DNA from: Stenoxybacter acetivorans DSM 19021
Lineage (GTDB): Bacteria; Pseudomonadota; Gammaproteobacteria; Burkholderiales; Neisseriaceae
Direction: 5' to 3'
NCBI RefSeq assembly: GCF_000745895.1
Contig: NZ_JQKE01000013.1
Coordinates: 1-57,414 of the forward strand
Length of the DNA: 57,414 bases
The position numbers and the translations under genes are program-made. Below the pieces are notes generated by a model. That model made no database searches. It was given only the letters and a program-made list of their open reading frames with translations, and was not told where the DNA came from. Below, in pieces: positions 35,052 through 44,124 of the stretch; position 1 is the first letter of the stretch; the number at the start of each line of letters is the position of its first letter.

Positions 35052-36509
35052 ATGAATCAAACACAACTGATTACCTTCATCACTGACTACATTGAAGCCA
35101 ATCAAGAAAAATTAGATGATATTGCCAAACAGATTTTCGATTTTGCTGAAGTCCGTTTTGAAGAATACAAATCTTCTGCTCTCATCAGTCAAGTCCTGGA
35201 AGATGCCGGTTTTTCGATCCGTCGTGGTGTCGGTAAACTTGACACAGCATTTATCGCTGAATTTTCAAACAAAGCCAACAAACCTGTCGTTGCTTTTTTA
35301 GGTGAATACGATGCTTTGCCAAATCTTAGCCAAATCCCTGGTTTGGCGCAGCAACAAGCTGAAATCCCTGACGGAAGCGGTCACGGCTGCGGTCACAACC
35401 TCCTTGGTACTGCCTCACTTGGGGCAGCCTTGGCAGTCAAGGAAGCCTTACTCAAGTTCGATCTTTCAGGCAGCGTTCGCTACTACGGCTGTCCTGCTGA
35501 AGAGGGCGGTTCCGGTAAAACCTTTATGGTTCGAGACGGCGTTTTCGATTATGTCGATACCGCTATCTGCTGGCACCCTGCACCTGATAATATCATTTGG
35601 GGCGTTAGCACCCTTGCCAATATCCAAGCCGAGTATGCTTTCAAAGGCATTAGCTCGCACGCGGCGGCTGCCCCGGAAGTTGGGCGAAGTGCCCTTGATG
35701 CCGTTGAATTGATGAATGTTGGTGCTAACTACTTGCGCGAACACGTGCCGAGCGATGTGCGTTTTCACTATGCGATTACAGATACAGGCGGTAAATCACC
35801 GAATGTCGTCCAAGCCGATGCCAAAGTCTTGTATCTGATTCGTGCACCACAGATCGCTACGGTCAATGATGTTTACGCTCGAATTTCTAATATTGCCAAA
35901 GGTGCTGCCCTAATGACTGGGACAGAAGTTACCATCAGATTTGACAAGGCTTGTTCAAACTACTTGCCAAATCACATACTGGCCAGCACCATGGACGATA
36001 TTTTCCATGAACTCGGCGCTCCGGCCTTTAACGCTGAAGAAATCGCTCTGGCTAAGGAAATCCGCAAGTCCATTCCGGAAGTCAATCGCCAACGTGAATT
36101 TGTTTCAGAAATGCTCACGGCAGAGGGCAAAGCCATGGAACTCGCAGCCAAAGACAAAGATTTGTCCGACTTCATCTATCCTTATGGTCCGGAAGCTGCT
36201 AACCTCATCTTATCCGGGTCAACTGATGTTGGTGATGTCAGCTGGAAAGTCCCAACGGTACAATGTTTAGTCGCATCACACACCCGTCAAACAGCAGCCC
36301 ACACATGGCAATGGACCACAACCGGTAAAACATCTATCGGTCTTAAAGGTATGCGTCATGCTGCAAAAATCATGGGTGCAACAGGTTTGAAACTCTTTGT
36401 TGAACCGGAACTCATCACCGCTGCAAAAGCAGAGTTAGACAACAAAACACAGCAAATGCCTTACCAAAACCCGATTCCTGTCGGTGTTGACCCAAATAAC
36501 CAGAAATGA
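35052..36509 (+). CDS. abgB: M20 family amidohydrolase, AbgB-like (aminobenzoyl-glutamate hydrolase subunit B)
   Basis: 485 residues of the peptidase M20 / AbgB type. Metal ligands are visible in GSGHGCGHN (His111-x-Cys-x-His115) and CPAEEGGSGK, plus FKGISSHAAAAPE for the lid and NVVQADAKVLYLIRAP. AbgB with AbgA splits p-aminobenzoyl-glutamate; related single-subunit enzymes deacylate N-acyl amino acids. No abgA partner lies here. GGAG lies eight bases before the ATG. It ends the putative catabolic run and has its own strong terminator. Confidence 0.85.
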   Translation: MNQTQLITFITDYIEANQEKLDDIAKQIFDFAEVRFEEYKSSALISQVLEDAGFSIRRGVGKLDTAFIAEFSNKANKPVVAFLGEYDALPNLSQIPGLAQQQAEIPDGSGHGCGHNLLGTASLGAALAVKEALLKFDLSGSVRYYGCPAEEGGSGKTFMVRDGVFDYVDTAICWHPAPDNIIWGVSTLANIQAEYAFKGISSHAAAAPEVGRSALDAVELMNVGANYLREHVPSDVRFHYAITDTGGKSPNVVQADAKVLYLIRAPQIATVNDVYARISNIAKGAALMTGTEVTIRFDKACSNYLPNHILASTMDDIFHELGAPAFNAEEIALAKEIRKSIPEVNRQREFVSEMLTAEGKAMELAAKDKDLSDFIYPYGPEAANLILSGSTDVGDVSWKVPTVQCLVASHTRQTAAHTWQWTTTGKTSIGLKGMRHAAKIMGATGLKLFVEPELITAAKAELDNKTQQMPYQNPIPVGVDPNNQK

Positions 36510-36577
36510 TAGTTTGTTGATGTTATTATCTGGAATTTGCGGCTTCGCTTAACAGCCAATATGAAATTTGCCGATTT

Positions 36578-36611
36578 ATGTTGCTACGGTTTACTCGTAG
36601 CAACATTTTTT
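36578..36611 (+). terminator. Intrinsic terminator of the abgB-like gene
   Basis: ATGTTGCTACG, 7-base loop, CGTAGCAACAT (11 bp perfect stem) followed by TTTTT. It lies 69 bp after the stop codon. Confidence 0.9.
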
Positions 36612-36722
36612 GGCATTTAAAAACAGAGATTTAATGATTTTGTAAATATTTTTCAGCACAATATATCAAAATTTGATGTTTATTCCTCTATTTAAGCAGG
36701 AATTTCTACTGTATTTGACAAT

Positions 36723-36812
36723 GTTCCGCCAACTCACTTCGGTGGGTTTCTGTTGCTGACGGTCTTACTGCACAATTCACTTCACAACCGCTGCAGACAA
36801 TGCTGCCCAATG
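36723..36812 (+). repeat. Dispersed repeat, copy B (IS200/IS605 right-end-like)
   Basis: Shares CACTTCGGTGGGTTTCTG and CAATTCACTTCACA with copies A and C. The hairpin AACTCAC-TTC-GGTGGGTT is intact. It lacks the CCCCTG-CAGGGG part seen in copy C. Confidence 0.6.
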
Positions 36813-36813
36813 C

Positions 36814-37851
36814 TTAACTGTCGGCTTTTGCCATTACAGCCAATTGTTCGGCAATACCTGCCTGAATTTTTTCCAAAGAATCCATTTTAATTTCGTGATA
36901 GGCTTCCTGAAGCGCGTAGCAAAAGCCCTCAGCATCAGTACCGCCGTGGCTTTTAATCACCACACCGCGCAAACCCAGAAAAATTGCACCATTAAACCGA
37001 CGGGGATCTAATCGGGTTTTAAATCCTTTTAATATCGGCAAAGCAAGCAAAGCCGCCGCTTGGGCAAATAAAGTACGGGTAAATTCTTCTTTAATCGCAC
37101 CGCCCATAAATTTCACCGCACCTTCAATGGTTTTTAAGACAATGTTGCCGACAAAACCATCAGCAACAATCACATCAACTTCACCACTGAATACCGCATC
37201 GCCTTCCACATTACCGACAAAATTCAGCCCGCTGCCTGAAAGCTGTTGAAATGCCTGTTTTGCCGCTTCATTGCCCTTAATGTCTTCCGTACCGACATTC
37301 AGCAAACCTACGCGCGGACGGCTTTTTTCAGGGAACATGGCAGACACCAGCTCACTGCCCATTACCGCAAACTGCATCAGCTGATCACCACTGCAATCTA
37401 CGTTTGCACCCAAATCCAACACCAACGTTAATTGATTGTTCTTACCGGGTAGAAATTTGGCGATGGCAGGACGGTCAATACCGTCAATGGTTTTTAACAC
37501 AAACCGCGCCGTTGCCATAAGTGCGCCGGTATTGCCCGCCGATACTGCCGCTTGCGCTTTACCCGCTTTTACTTGGTTAATCGCCACACGCATTGATGAG
37601 TCTTTTTTGTTTTTCAACGCCGATTGCGGCATTTCGTCCATATCCACAACTTCACTGGCATGCTGAACGCTGATGCGTGGATTGTTTAACTCATTATTGA
37701 CCGACAAGGCTGCCTGAATTTTGGATTCATCGCCAACCAAAATCACATACACGTCAGATTGCTGTTTTAAAAACAGCGATACGCCCGGCAGGGTAACTGC
37801 CAAGCCCACATCGCCGCCCATGACATCAACTGCTATGGTTTTAATACTCAT
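36814..37851 (-). CDS. plsX: Phosphate acyltransferase PlsX
   Basis: 345 residues from the ATG at 37851. Motifs: AVDVMGGDVGLAVTLPG at the start, SAGNTGALMATARF, VLDLGANVDC, VIVADGFVGNIVLKT. PlsX converts acyl-ACP to acyl-phosphate, the first step of phospholipid synthesis with PlsY. It follows rpmF and yceD in the usual bacterial order, but a strong hairpin separates it from rpmF (38219-38254). Confidence 0.95.
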   Translation of the reverse strand: MSIKTIAVDVMGGDVGLAVTLPGVSLFLKQQSDVYVILVGDESKIQAALSVNNELNNPRISVQHASEVVDMDEMPQSALKNKKDSSMRVAINQVKAGKAQAAVSAGNTGALMATARFVLKTIDGIDRPAIAKFLPGKNNQLTLVLDLGANVDCSGDQLMQFAVMGSELVSAMFPEKSRPRVGLLNVGTEDIKGNEAAKQAFQQLSGSGLNFVGNVEGDAVFSGEVDVIVADGFVGNIVLKTIEGAVKFMGGAIKEEFTRTLFAQAAALLALPILKGFKTRLDPRRFNGAIFLGLRGVVIKSHGGTDAEGFCYALQEAYHEIKMDSLEKIQAGIAEQLAVMAKADS

Positions 37852-38301
37852 TTCCAATTTTCCGTTTCATTGATGAGAACCATTTTGACATTCTGCTTTA
37901 TTCGCATGCCAAATTCGTTCTTAATTCCGTTACAGCCAAAATACAAAAATATTCACGCACCGCCATTGCTGCGAAACACAGCAGACAATTCATTGTTTGC
38001 AACTCGGTCTCTTGGCGAAGGATTATCCTGCCGGCATACGTTCTTGCAATAATGTGCCTGTATGCGCGTATTTCATTGTTGCTTGACTGTATTCTGAGCG
38101 ATGCCGTGTATTTTTTGTTTATCGCGATTCAATTCACAACGGCTCCGCAGATACCCCCTCAATGACAGAAATAATTAAATCAAGCGTATCAAATCTTAAA
38201 ATAATAACTGTGCAACACAAAAAAGCCAGTAATTGCATCAACAATGCTGGCTTTATTTATTACCCAACGATAATGGTTATTCGGGTGTTACCCGAGTACA
38301 A
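37852..38301. other. 450-bp gap between plsX and rpmF
   Basis: No gene. It contains the rpmF terminator (38219-38254) and a small hairpin (CGGGTGTTACCCG near 38283). plsX presumably has its own promoter in this gap. Confidence 0.5.
38219..38254 (-). terminator. Terminator after rpmF
   Basis: AAGCCAG-ATTG and CAAT-CTGGCTT form a long interrupted stem around a short loop. On the minus strand it is followed by six T residues. It lies about 50 bp after the rpmF stop and would reduce read-through into plsX. Confidence 0.75.
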
Positions 38302-38481
38302 TCATTCACCTTTGGTTTTAACCACTTTGCGGCCGCGGTACATGCCGTTGGGCGAAATGTGGTGGCGCAAATGCACTTCACCGGTATTGGCATCGGTTGC
38401 CAAATGAATGGTGCTTAACGCATCGTGTGAACGGTGCATGCCGCGACGCGAGGGCGATTTTTTGTTTTGTTGAACTGCCAT
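38302..38481 (-). CDS. rpmF: 50S ribosomal protein L32
   Basis: 59 residues starting [20 protein letters not shown], the signature of L32. It is short and basic ([11 protein letters not shown] at the end). It has no CxxC zinc motif, so it is the zinc-free type. It lies 54 bp downstream of yceD on the minus strand. Confidence 0.95.
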   Translation of the reverse strand: MAVQQNKKSPSRRGMHRSHDALSTIHLATDANTGEVHLRHHISPNGMYRGRKVVKTKGE

Positions 38482-38535
38482 GTCATTGCTCCTGAAATCA
38501 GTCTGAATAAAATAAATACAAATGGGATTGATGTT

Positions 38536-39039
38536 TTACTGCTTGTCGGTTAATGCTGCCAAAGCCGCAAAGGGATGCGTTTTATCCGATTGGGCAGGCA
38601 TGTCTTCGCTGCACTCATCGTGCTTGGGAGAAAACGGCAGTGCCATTAAAATCTGGTCTTCCAACAGGGTTTGCGCGTTTATTTGTGCTTCAAAAACCGC
38701 ACCGTCCAAAGCATCATCTGCCAGCATGGCTTCATCCAATGCCTGTTCGTCGGCAAACAACACCATGTGCGCACTTTCGTTTAACGTTTGTGTCATTGCC
38801 CGCAAACACCGCTGGCACTGCAAATGCACTTGCCCGCTCACTTCAATATCCACAAACGGACGCTGCCATCTGTCCACACCGCCCGTTAAGCGATAAGCCA
38901 ACCGATCATTGGCATCAAGCAAAAGCTCATGCCCGCTGACACGGCTGTCCAACTCACTCAAAACAAGTTCGCCCGCCAGCTGCTGACGCGACTGCGTAAA
39001 CAAATCGGCATCAATCCCAATTAAATTAAGGCTTAGCAT
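38536..39039 (-). CDS. yceD: YceD (DUF177) family protein
   Basis: 167 residues. The YceD motif with two cysteines, LQCQRCLRAM, is present, along with a typical acidic C-terminal half. YceD-type proteins lie next to rpmF in most bacteria and have been linked to 23S rRNA accumulation. Probably one transcript with rpmF. Confidence 0.9.
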   Translation of the reverse strand: MLSLNLIGIDADLFTQSRQQLAGELVLSELDSRVSGHELLLDANDRLAYRLTGGVDRWQRPFVDIEVSGQVHLQCQRCLRAMTQTLNESAHMVLFADEQALDEAMLADDALDGAVFEAQINAQTLLEDQILMALPFSPKHDECSEDMPAQSDKTHPFAALAALTDKQ

Positions 39040-39090
39040 AAACGGAGCATGGTATAATTTTTTATCTTTTTTGTCAATGAGTTTACCGCC

Positions 39091-39681
39091 ATGTCTTGCC
39101 CAAGCACCTTGGTTTTGGCATCAACTTCCCGTTTTCGCCAGCAACAACTTGAGCGTTTAAATATTCCTTTTCAGGCAGCCAAACCAATATTTGACGAAAC
39201 ACCGCTGGCACACGAAACCGCGCCACAAACGGCATTGCGTCTGGCTGAGGGCAAAGCGCGCTCATTGGCGGCAGATTACCCAAATGCTTTAATCATCGGC
39301 GCAGATCAAGTGGCTTTCTGCGGCAATCAACAATTGGGTAAACCGTTAACCACGGACAAAGCACAACAAATGCTGTCTTTTCTCAGCGGCAAAACCGTGT
39401 ATTTCTACAGCAGCGTGGTATTGCTCAACACTGCCGCCAACCGCATTCATCGGCACACAGACACCACCGCCGTTACCATGCGCACTTTAAGTGAAAACCA
39501 AATCATGCGTTATCTGGCACAAGAACCCGATGCAGTGCATTGTGCCGGCGCGGCAAAAAGCGAGGGATTGGGAACACTGCTGATTGAACACATCAACAGC
39601 ACCGACCCCAACGCCTTAATTGGTTTACCCCTTTTCCGACTAATTGATTTTTTACTGGCAGAAGGTTTTCCCCTGTTATGA
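39091..39681 (+). CDS. maf: Maf-family nucleotide pyrophosphatase (YceF type)
   Basis: 196 residues. LVLASTSRFRQQQLERL at the N-terminus and IIGADQVAF with the catalytic aspartate are typical of Maf; GTLLIEHINSTDPNALIGLPL is the C-terminal signature. The arrangement fits the YceF subgroup, which hydrolyses 7-methyl-GTP and similar modified nucleotides. It is divergent from yceD and overlaps the next gene by 4 bp. Confidence 0.92.
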   Translation: MSCPSTLVLASTSRFRQQQLERLNIPFQAAKPIFDETPLAHETAPQTALRLAEGKARSLAADYPNALIIGADQVAFCGNQQLGKPLTTDKAQQMLSFLSGKTVYFYSSVVLLNTAANRIHRHTDTTAVTMRTLSENQIMRYLAQEPDAVHCAGAAKSEGLGTLLIEHINSTDPNALIGLPLFRLIDFLLAEGFPLL

Positions 39682-40415
39682 CCCAAACCAACACACCAAC
39701 GCTCTATCTGATTCCCACGCCCTTGGGCAATGCCGACACCCCTTGTCTGCTGCCGCACGAGCAAGCAAAAATCATCGGCTTAACCGACTTTGTGGTCGAA
39801 GCCGAAAAAACCGCCCGCGCTCACCTGAAAGCATTCGGCATCAGCACACCCATTCGTGAACTTCGTCTCAGCACACTCAATGAACACACCGCCGAGCGCG
39901 ACATTCCCGCCCTGCTGACACCTTTGCAGCAAGGGCGCAGCATGGGTTTACTCAGCGAAGCCGGCTGCCCTGCCGTTGCCGATCCGGGTGCACAATTGGT
40001 GGCTCTGGCGCATCAACACGGTTTCACGGTAATGCCGCTGGTAGGACCTTCCAGCATTATTATGGCGTTAATGGCTTCCGGTGCGAACGGGCAATGCTTT
40101 GCTTTCAAAGGCTATTTACCCGCCGACAAAATCGAACGGCAAAGCTGTCTGAAAGACTTGGAAAAACGCGCCCGCCTTGCCGATGAAACCCAGCTTTTCA
40201 TTGAAACCCCATACCGAAACGATGCTTTATTAAATGATGCCGTAGCAACACTGCACCCGCAAACCCGTTTGTGCATTGCCACCGACTTAACCCTGCCCAC
40301 CCAAACCATCATCAGCCAATCGGTGGCAGACTGGAGAAAAATGCCCGCATTGCCCATACTGAAAAAACGCCCTTGCTTATTTGTGTTGTATGCACACCCT
40401 ACGCAAAATCATTAA
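39678..40415 (+). CDS. RsmI-like SAM-dependent methyltransferase (tetrapyrrole methylase fold)
   Basis: 245 residues, shorter than standard RsmI (about 280-290). LYLIPTPLGNAD, SEAGCPAVADPGAQLVALAHQ and LVGPSSIIMALMASG are the SAM-binding segments of the RsmI/YraL group. RsmI 2'-O-methylates C1402 of 16S rRNA. The shortened form next to maf is a known neisserial/betaproteobacterial paralogue, whose target is unclear. Translationally coupled to maf (ATGA). Confidence 0.85.
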   Translation: MTQTNTPTLYLIPTPLGNADTPCLLPHEQAKIIGLTDFVVEAEKTARAHLKAFGISTPIRELRLSTLNEHTAERDIPALLTPLQQGRSMGLLSEAGCPAVADPGAQLVALAHQHGFTVMPLVGPSSIIMALMASGANGQCFAFKGYLPADKIERQSCLKDLEKRARLADETQLFIETPYRNDALLNDAVATLHPQTRLCIATDLTLPTQTIISQSVADWRKMPALPILKKRPCLFVLYAHPTQNH

Positions 40416-40463
40416 ATATCGGTTATAGTAATGCCATTTTCCACACAGCCGAATGGATACCTC

Positions 40464-40976
40464 ATGAAACACCCACGCTTACTTTGGTTCAGCTTTGCCG
40501 TTTGCGCGGCTTCATTGCTGAGTGCCTGCCACAATAACAACAACGGCTTTCAAGCCAATACACCTGAAAATCCGCCCATGATTGCTTCTTCAACCGCTGC
40601 ACCTGCTACACCTGTTGCACCCGTTCAACCTGAAAACATACAAACCACTGCCTCCGGTTTACAATACAGCATCACCAAAGCCGGCAGCGGCAAAACCCCG
40701 AAAGCCGATGACATGGTTACCGTGAAATACATTGGTCGTCTGCCTGACGGCACTGTGTTTGACAGCACCGATAAACACGGCGGACAACCCGTCAGTTTCG
40801 CGCTCAATCAAGTGATTGCGGGCTGGACAGAAGGCTTGCAATTGGTGCAGGAAGGCGGCGCGGTTACTTTATTCATTCCGCCGGAGTTAGGATACGGCGA
40901 ACGCGGCGTACCCGGAGCCATTCCGCCGAACAGCCCATTGATATTTGAAGTGGAATTACTGAAAGTGGGCAATTAA
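40464..40976 (+). CDS. FKBP-type peptidyl-prolyl isomerase lipoprotein
   Basis: 170 residues from the ATG at 40464. Lipoprotein signal with lipobox LLSAC, then a Pro/Ala/Thr-rich linker, then an FKBP domain: MVTVKYIGRLPDGTVFDST, FALNQVIAGWTEGLQ, IPPELGYGERG and IPPNSPLIFEVELL. It catalyses proline cis-trans isomerisation in the cell envelope; the Neisseria Mip homologue is a likely orthologue. It is followed directly by the hairpin at 40986. Confidence 0.9.
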   Translation: MKHPRLLWFSFAVCAASLLSACHNNNNGFQANTPENPPMIASSTAAPATPVAPVQPENIQTTASGLQYSITKAGSGKTPKADDMVTVKYIGRLPDGTVFDSTDKHGGQPVSFALNQVIAGWTEGLQLVQEGGAVTLFIPPELGYGERGVPGAIPPNSPLIFEVELLKVGN

Positions 40977-40982
40977 CCTCTT

Positions 40983-41115
40983 CCTCCCCTGTCTAAAGGC
41001 AGGGGATTTTTACTGGTGCCCTGCGGTATTCTGCCGATTCACTTCGGTGGGTTTCTGCCGCTGGTTGCCTGACTGTACAATTCATTTCACAGATACTGCG
41101 GGCAAGCCCTGCTCT
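40983..41115 (+). repeat. Dispersed repeat, copy C (IS200/IS605 right-end-like)
   Basis: Most complete copy: CCCCTGTCTAAAGGCAGGGG, then CCCTGCGG, CACTTCGGTGGGTTTCTG and CAATTCATTTCACA. The CCCCTG-TCTAAAG-CAGGGG hairpin is like the right ends of IS200/IS605 (TnpB-type) elements. No tnpA or tnpB lies nearby. Confidence 0.6.
40986..41011 (+). terminator. Terminator after the FKBP gene
   Basis: CCCCTG, 8-base loop, CAGGGG then ATTTTT, ten bases after the stop. This hairpin is also the left part of repeat copy C, so the gene may have borrowed a transposon end as its terminator. Confidence 0.75.
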
Positions 41116-41275
41116 GAATAAGGTTACCGCATGGCAAGTATCGCTTGCTCACGCCGCAATACGATATGAACAAAAAAACAACACATAATCCAAGCCCAAT
41201 AACTGCTTGCCAGCTTCGGTAATTAACGGCATTATAACAAGCAAGCAATTTTCTGAGTTATTGAAGGTAACGATT

Positions 41276-42493
41276 ATGGCAGTCAATCTTCAGGCAGCCG
41301 CTGATAAAGACATTCTCAGCATTGATGGCGTGCAGGTTTATGTCGGACAAGCGGGCATCAAAAAAACAGGGCGTGATGACATCACATTGATTGTCTTGAA
41401 TTCCGCCAACAGTGTTGGTGCGGTGTTCACTCAAAATCGTTTTTGCGCCGCACCGGTGCAAATTGCCAAGCAGCATTTAGCAGGGCATTATCCCATTCGT
41501 GCGCTCATCATCAATACAGGTAATGCCAACGCCGGCACAGGAAAAAAAGGGCGTGATGATGCGCTGTTGGTGTGCCAATCCGTTGCCAAACAGCTCTCTT
41601 GTGCACCCGGACAGGTATTGCCCTTTTCAACGGGCGTGATTTTAGAGCCCTTGCCCGCCGAAAAAATTATTGCCGCTCTGCCCAAAGTCAAACCCGTTCA
41701 TTGGACACAAGCGGCAGCGGCGATTATGACTACCGATACCGTGCCGAAAGCCGCCAGCCGCCAAGTAATCATTGACGGCAAACCCGTTCGGTTCACCGGC
41801 ATTGCCAAGGGCGCGGGCATGATACACCCCAATATGGCAACCATGCTCGGCTTTATCTTCACTGATGCCGCCATTGCTCAACCCGTATGGCAGCAATTGG
41901 TCCGTGATGCGGCACAAACTTCGTTCAATGCCATTACTGTTGACGGCGACACCAGCACCAACGACAGTTTTGTAGCAGTAGCAACAGGCAAAAGCGGCAT
42001 GACCAAAATTCAATCGTTTGACGATGCCAATTGCGCCGCCGTTGCCGCCGCTTTATCCGATTTGGCACTGGAATTAGCACAAGCCATTGTCCGCGACGGT
42101 GAAGGCGCAAGCAAATTGATTACCGTATCTGTAAAAAATGCACACACGGTTGCCGAAGCACGCCAAGTGGGCTACGCCATTGCCCGTTCACCTTTGGTAA
42201 AAACCGCATTTTATGCCTCAGACCCCAATTTGGGACGAATCTTATGTGCCATCGGCTATGCAGGCATTGCTGATTTAGACACAGATAAATTAAAGGTGTA
42301 TTTGGGCAGTGTATTGGTTGCCGAAAACGGCGGACGCGCAGCCGGCTACACCGAAGAGGCAGGACAAGCAGTAATGAATGAAGCGGAAATCACCATCACC
42401 GTTGATTTGAATCGCGGTATCGCCGCTGCTGAAATTTATACTTGCGATTTATCCAAAGAATACGTGGCGATTAACGCCGATTACCGCAGTTGA
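41276..42493 (+). CDS. argJ: Bifunctional glutamate/ornithine N-acetyltransferase ArgJ
   Basis: 405 residues from the ATG at 41276; AAGG lies eight bases ahead. It self-cleaves before Thr in HPNMATMLGF. Other family marks are INTGNANAGTGKKG and FAKNGR-type segments such as SDPNLGRILCAIG. It makes N-acetylglutamate and recycles the acetyl group in arginine synthesis. An uptake-like sequence starts within the first codons (near 41290). Confidence 0.95.
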   Translation: MAVNLQAAADKDILSIDGVQVYVGQAGIKKTGRDDITLIVLNSANSVGAVFTQNRFCAAPVQIAKQHLAGHYPIRALIINTGNANAGTGKKGRDDALLVCQSVAKQLSCAPGQVLPFSTGVILEPLPAEKIIAALPKVKPVHWTQAAAAIMTTDTVPKAASRQVIIDGKPVRFTGIAKGAGMIHPNMATMLGFIFTDAAIAQPVWQQLVRDAAQTSFNAITVDGDTSTNDSFVAVATGKSGMTKIQSFDDANCAAVAAALSDLALELAQAIVRDGEGASKLITVSVKNAHTVAEARQVGYAIARSPLVKTAFYASDPNLGRILCAIGYAGIADLDTDKLKVYLGSVLVAENGGRAAGYTEEAGQAVMNEAEITITVDLNRGIAAAEIYTCDLSKEYVAINADYRS

Positions 42494-42524
42494 TTGTTTG
42501 TATTGCTACTTTTATCGGCTCAAT

Positions 42525-42869
42525 ATGCACTATCTAACCGTTGCCGCACTTTTGGCGGTTTCCAATTTCGTCATGACTTTTGCTTGGTATTGGCACATCA
42601 AGCCCGGGCAAACCGCTTTTCCCTTATGGCAAATTGTGTTAATCAGTTGGGGCATCGCCCTGCTTGAATATTGCTTTGTTGTGCCTGCCAATCACTTCGG
42701 CGCGGCTTGGCACATCAAACCGTTTCAGCTCAAAATCATGCAGGAAGCCATTACCCTTACCGTATTTGTTCTGTTTGCCGTGTTTTATCTGCAAGACAGT
42801 TTCAAATGGAATTACGCCGTCAGCTTTGTTTTAATACTGGGTGCAGTGTATTTTGCGTTTAAACATTAA
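42525..42869 (+). CDS. DUF486 / DMT-superfamily small membrane protein
   Basis: 114 residues from the ATG at 42525, four hydrophobic helices. DUF486 pattern: FVMTFAWYWHIK near the first helix, WGIALLEYCFVVPANH, QLKIMQEAITLTVF. DUF486 proteins are of unknown function within the drug/metabolite transporter superfamily. It lies 31 bp after argJ and may be co-transcribed. Confidence 0.88.
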   Translation: MHYLTVAALLAVSNFVMTFAWYWHIKPGQTAFPLWQIVLISWGIALLEYCFVVPANHFGAAWHIKPFQLKIMQEAITLTVFVLFAVFYLQDSFKWNYAVSFVLILGAVYFAFKH

Positions 42870-42896
42870 CCGCCATTGAAAATCAATATTAAAATA

Positions 42897-42911
42897 TTCA
42901 GGCTGCCTGAA
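42897..42911. repeat. Palindromic DNA uptake sequence
   Basis: TTCAGGCTGCCTGAA, 28 bp after the DUF486 gene stop. The rest of the 258-bp gap to metF shows no other feature. Confidence 0.8.
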
Positions 42912-43127
42912 AATATACTTTCAGCAAAAATAATTATTTCGGCAAAATGCCGCCAATACAGCAATCCACCGATTAAATAATTGAACATCAGAAAAACAGA
43001 TTACATATCTGCTCAGCAGTAGCTTGAATTTTGATTGCCCATATGGCATTTTTGATTTGATTACTAATTGCCGACAGCAGCAAGACATTAACAACCCATT
43101 ACTTTCCCGATTCAGTTGGATTAAGCC

Positions 43128-43961
43128 ATGAACCTCAGACCCTTAAGTTTTGAATTCTTTCCCACCCGCACTGAAGAAAGCAGGCGAAAACTGGCGATTA
43201 CCCGCAAACAATTGCGCCAATACAACCCCGCTTTTTTCTCCTGCACCTACGGCGCGGGCGGCACCACCCGTGAAGGCACGCTGCAAACCATCACCGACAT
43301 CATGACAGAAGGTTTAACCGCCGCGCCGCATCTGGCTTGTGTGGGTGCGTCCCAAGAAGAAATGACAGAAATTTTACAAGACTACCAAAACATGGGTATT
43401 CGTCATATTGTCGCCTTGCGCGGCGATATTCCGTCCGGTGTGGGTTCAGGCAGCCGTGGTTTGCGCTACGCCAACGAGCTTGTCAGCCTGATTAAAGAAA
43501 CATTCGGCAATGCCTTTCACATTGAGGTAGCCGCCTATCCCGAGTTTCACCCGCAAGCACGCAGTGCGGAAGATGACATCAATCATTTTGTGCGCAAATG
43601 CAAAGCCGGTGCGGATTCCGCCATTACCCAGTATTTTTTCAATACCGACAGTTATTTTCGTTTTGTTGATGACGTACAAAGCCGCGGCGTGAATATTCCA
43701 ATCATTCCCGGCATCATGCCGATAGCCAGCTTCTCCAAACTGGCACGGTTTTCCGAAACCTGCGGTGCGGAAATTCCCCGTTGGCTGCGCTTGAAATTAC
43801 AGTCTTACGCCGATGACACCGCATCAATTAAGGCTTTGGGATTAGATGTGGTTACTGAGATGTGCAGCCGCCTGTTACAAAACGGCGCACCCAGCCTGCA
43901 TTTTTATACCCTGAATCAAGCCGGATTGGTATCCACTATTTGCCAGCGGCTGGGATATTAA
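43128..43961 (+). CDS. metF: 5,10-methylenetetrahydrofolate reductase
   Basis: 277 residues. SFEFFPTRTEESRRKL at the start, SCTYGAGGTTREGT for FAD contact, LRGDIP, AAYPEFHP, TQYFFNTDSYF and IPGIMPI are all MetF family marks. It supplies methyl-tetrahydrofolate for methionine synthesis. It is transcribed alone; I saw no SAM or cobalamin riboswitch in the 258 bp before it. Confidence 0.95.
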   Translation: MNLRPLSFEFFPTRTEESRRKLAITRKQLRQYNPAFFSCTYGAGGTTREGTLQTITDIMTEGLTAAPHLACVGASQEEMTEILQDYQNMGIRHIVALRGDIPSGVGSGSRGLRYANELVSLIKETFGNAFHIEVAAYPEFHPQARSAEDDINHFVRKCKAGADSAITQYFFNTDSYFRFVDDVQSRGVNIPIIPGIMPIASFSKLARFSETCGAEIPRWLRLKLQSYADDTASIKALGLDVVTEMCSRLLQNGAPSLHFYTLNQAGLVSTICQRLGY

Positions 43962-44124
43962 GAATGTTTTGGAAGCAACCTTGATTTACTTCAATCACCA
44001 TAAGCGCATTTAGTCAGCAGGTTTGTAAACTCTGAAAACCGCTTTCAGGCATTGGGGTTCCATTTCAAATTTTTGCAAACAATTGCCTGTTGTGTAAACC
44101 CGTTGCGAACATCGAAACAGAAAT

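Noticed and set aside
38162-38418. Plus-strand frames opposite rpmF
   Set aside because: They are antisense to the certain L32 gene and its terminator.
42870-43127. Possible SAM or cobalamin riboswitch before metF
   Set aside because: Only an uptake sequence and AT-rich DNA are present; no conserved riboswitch core was recognised.
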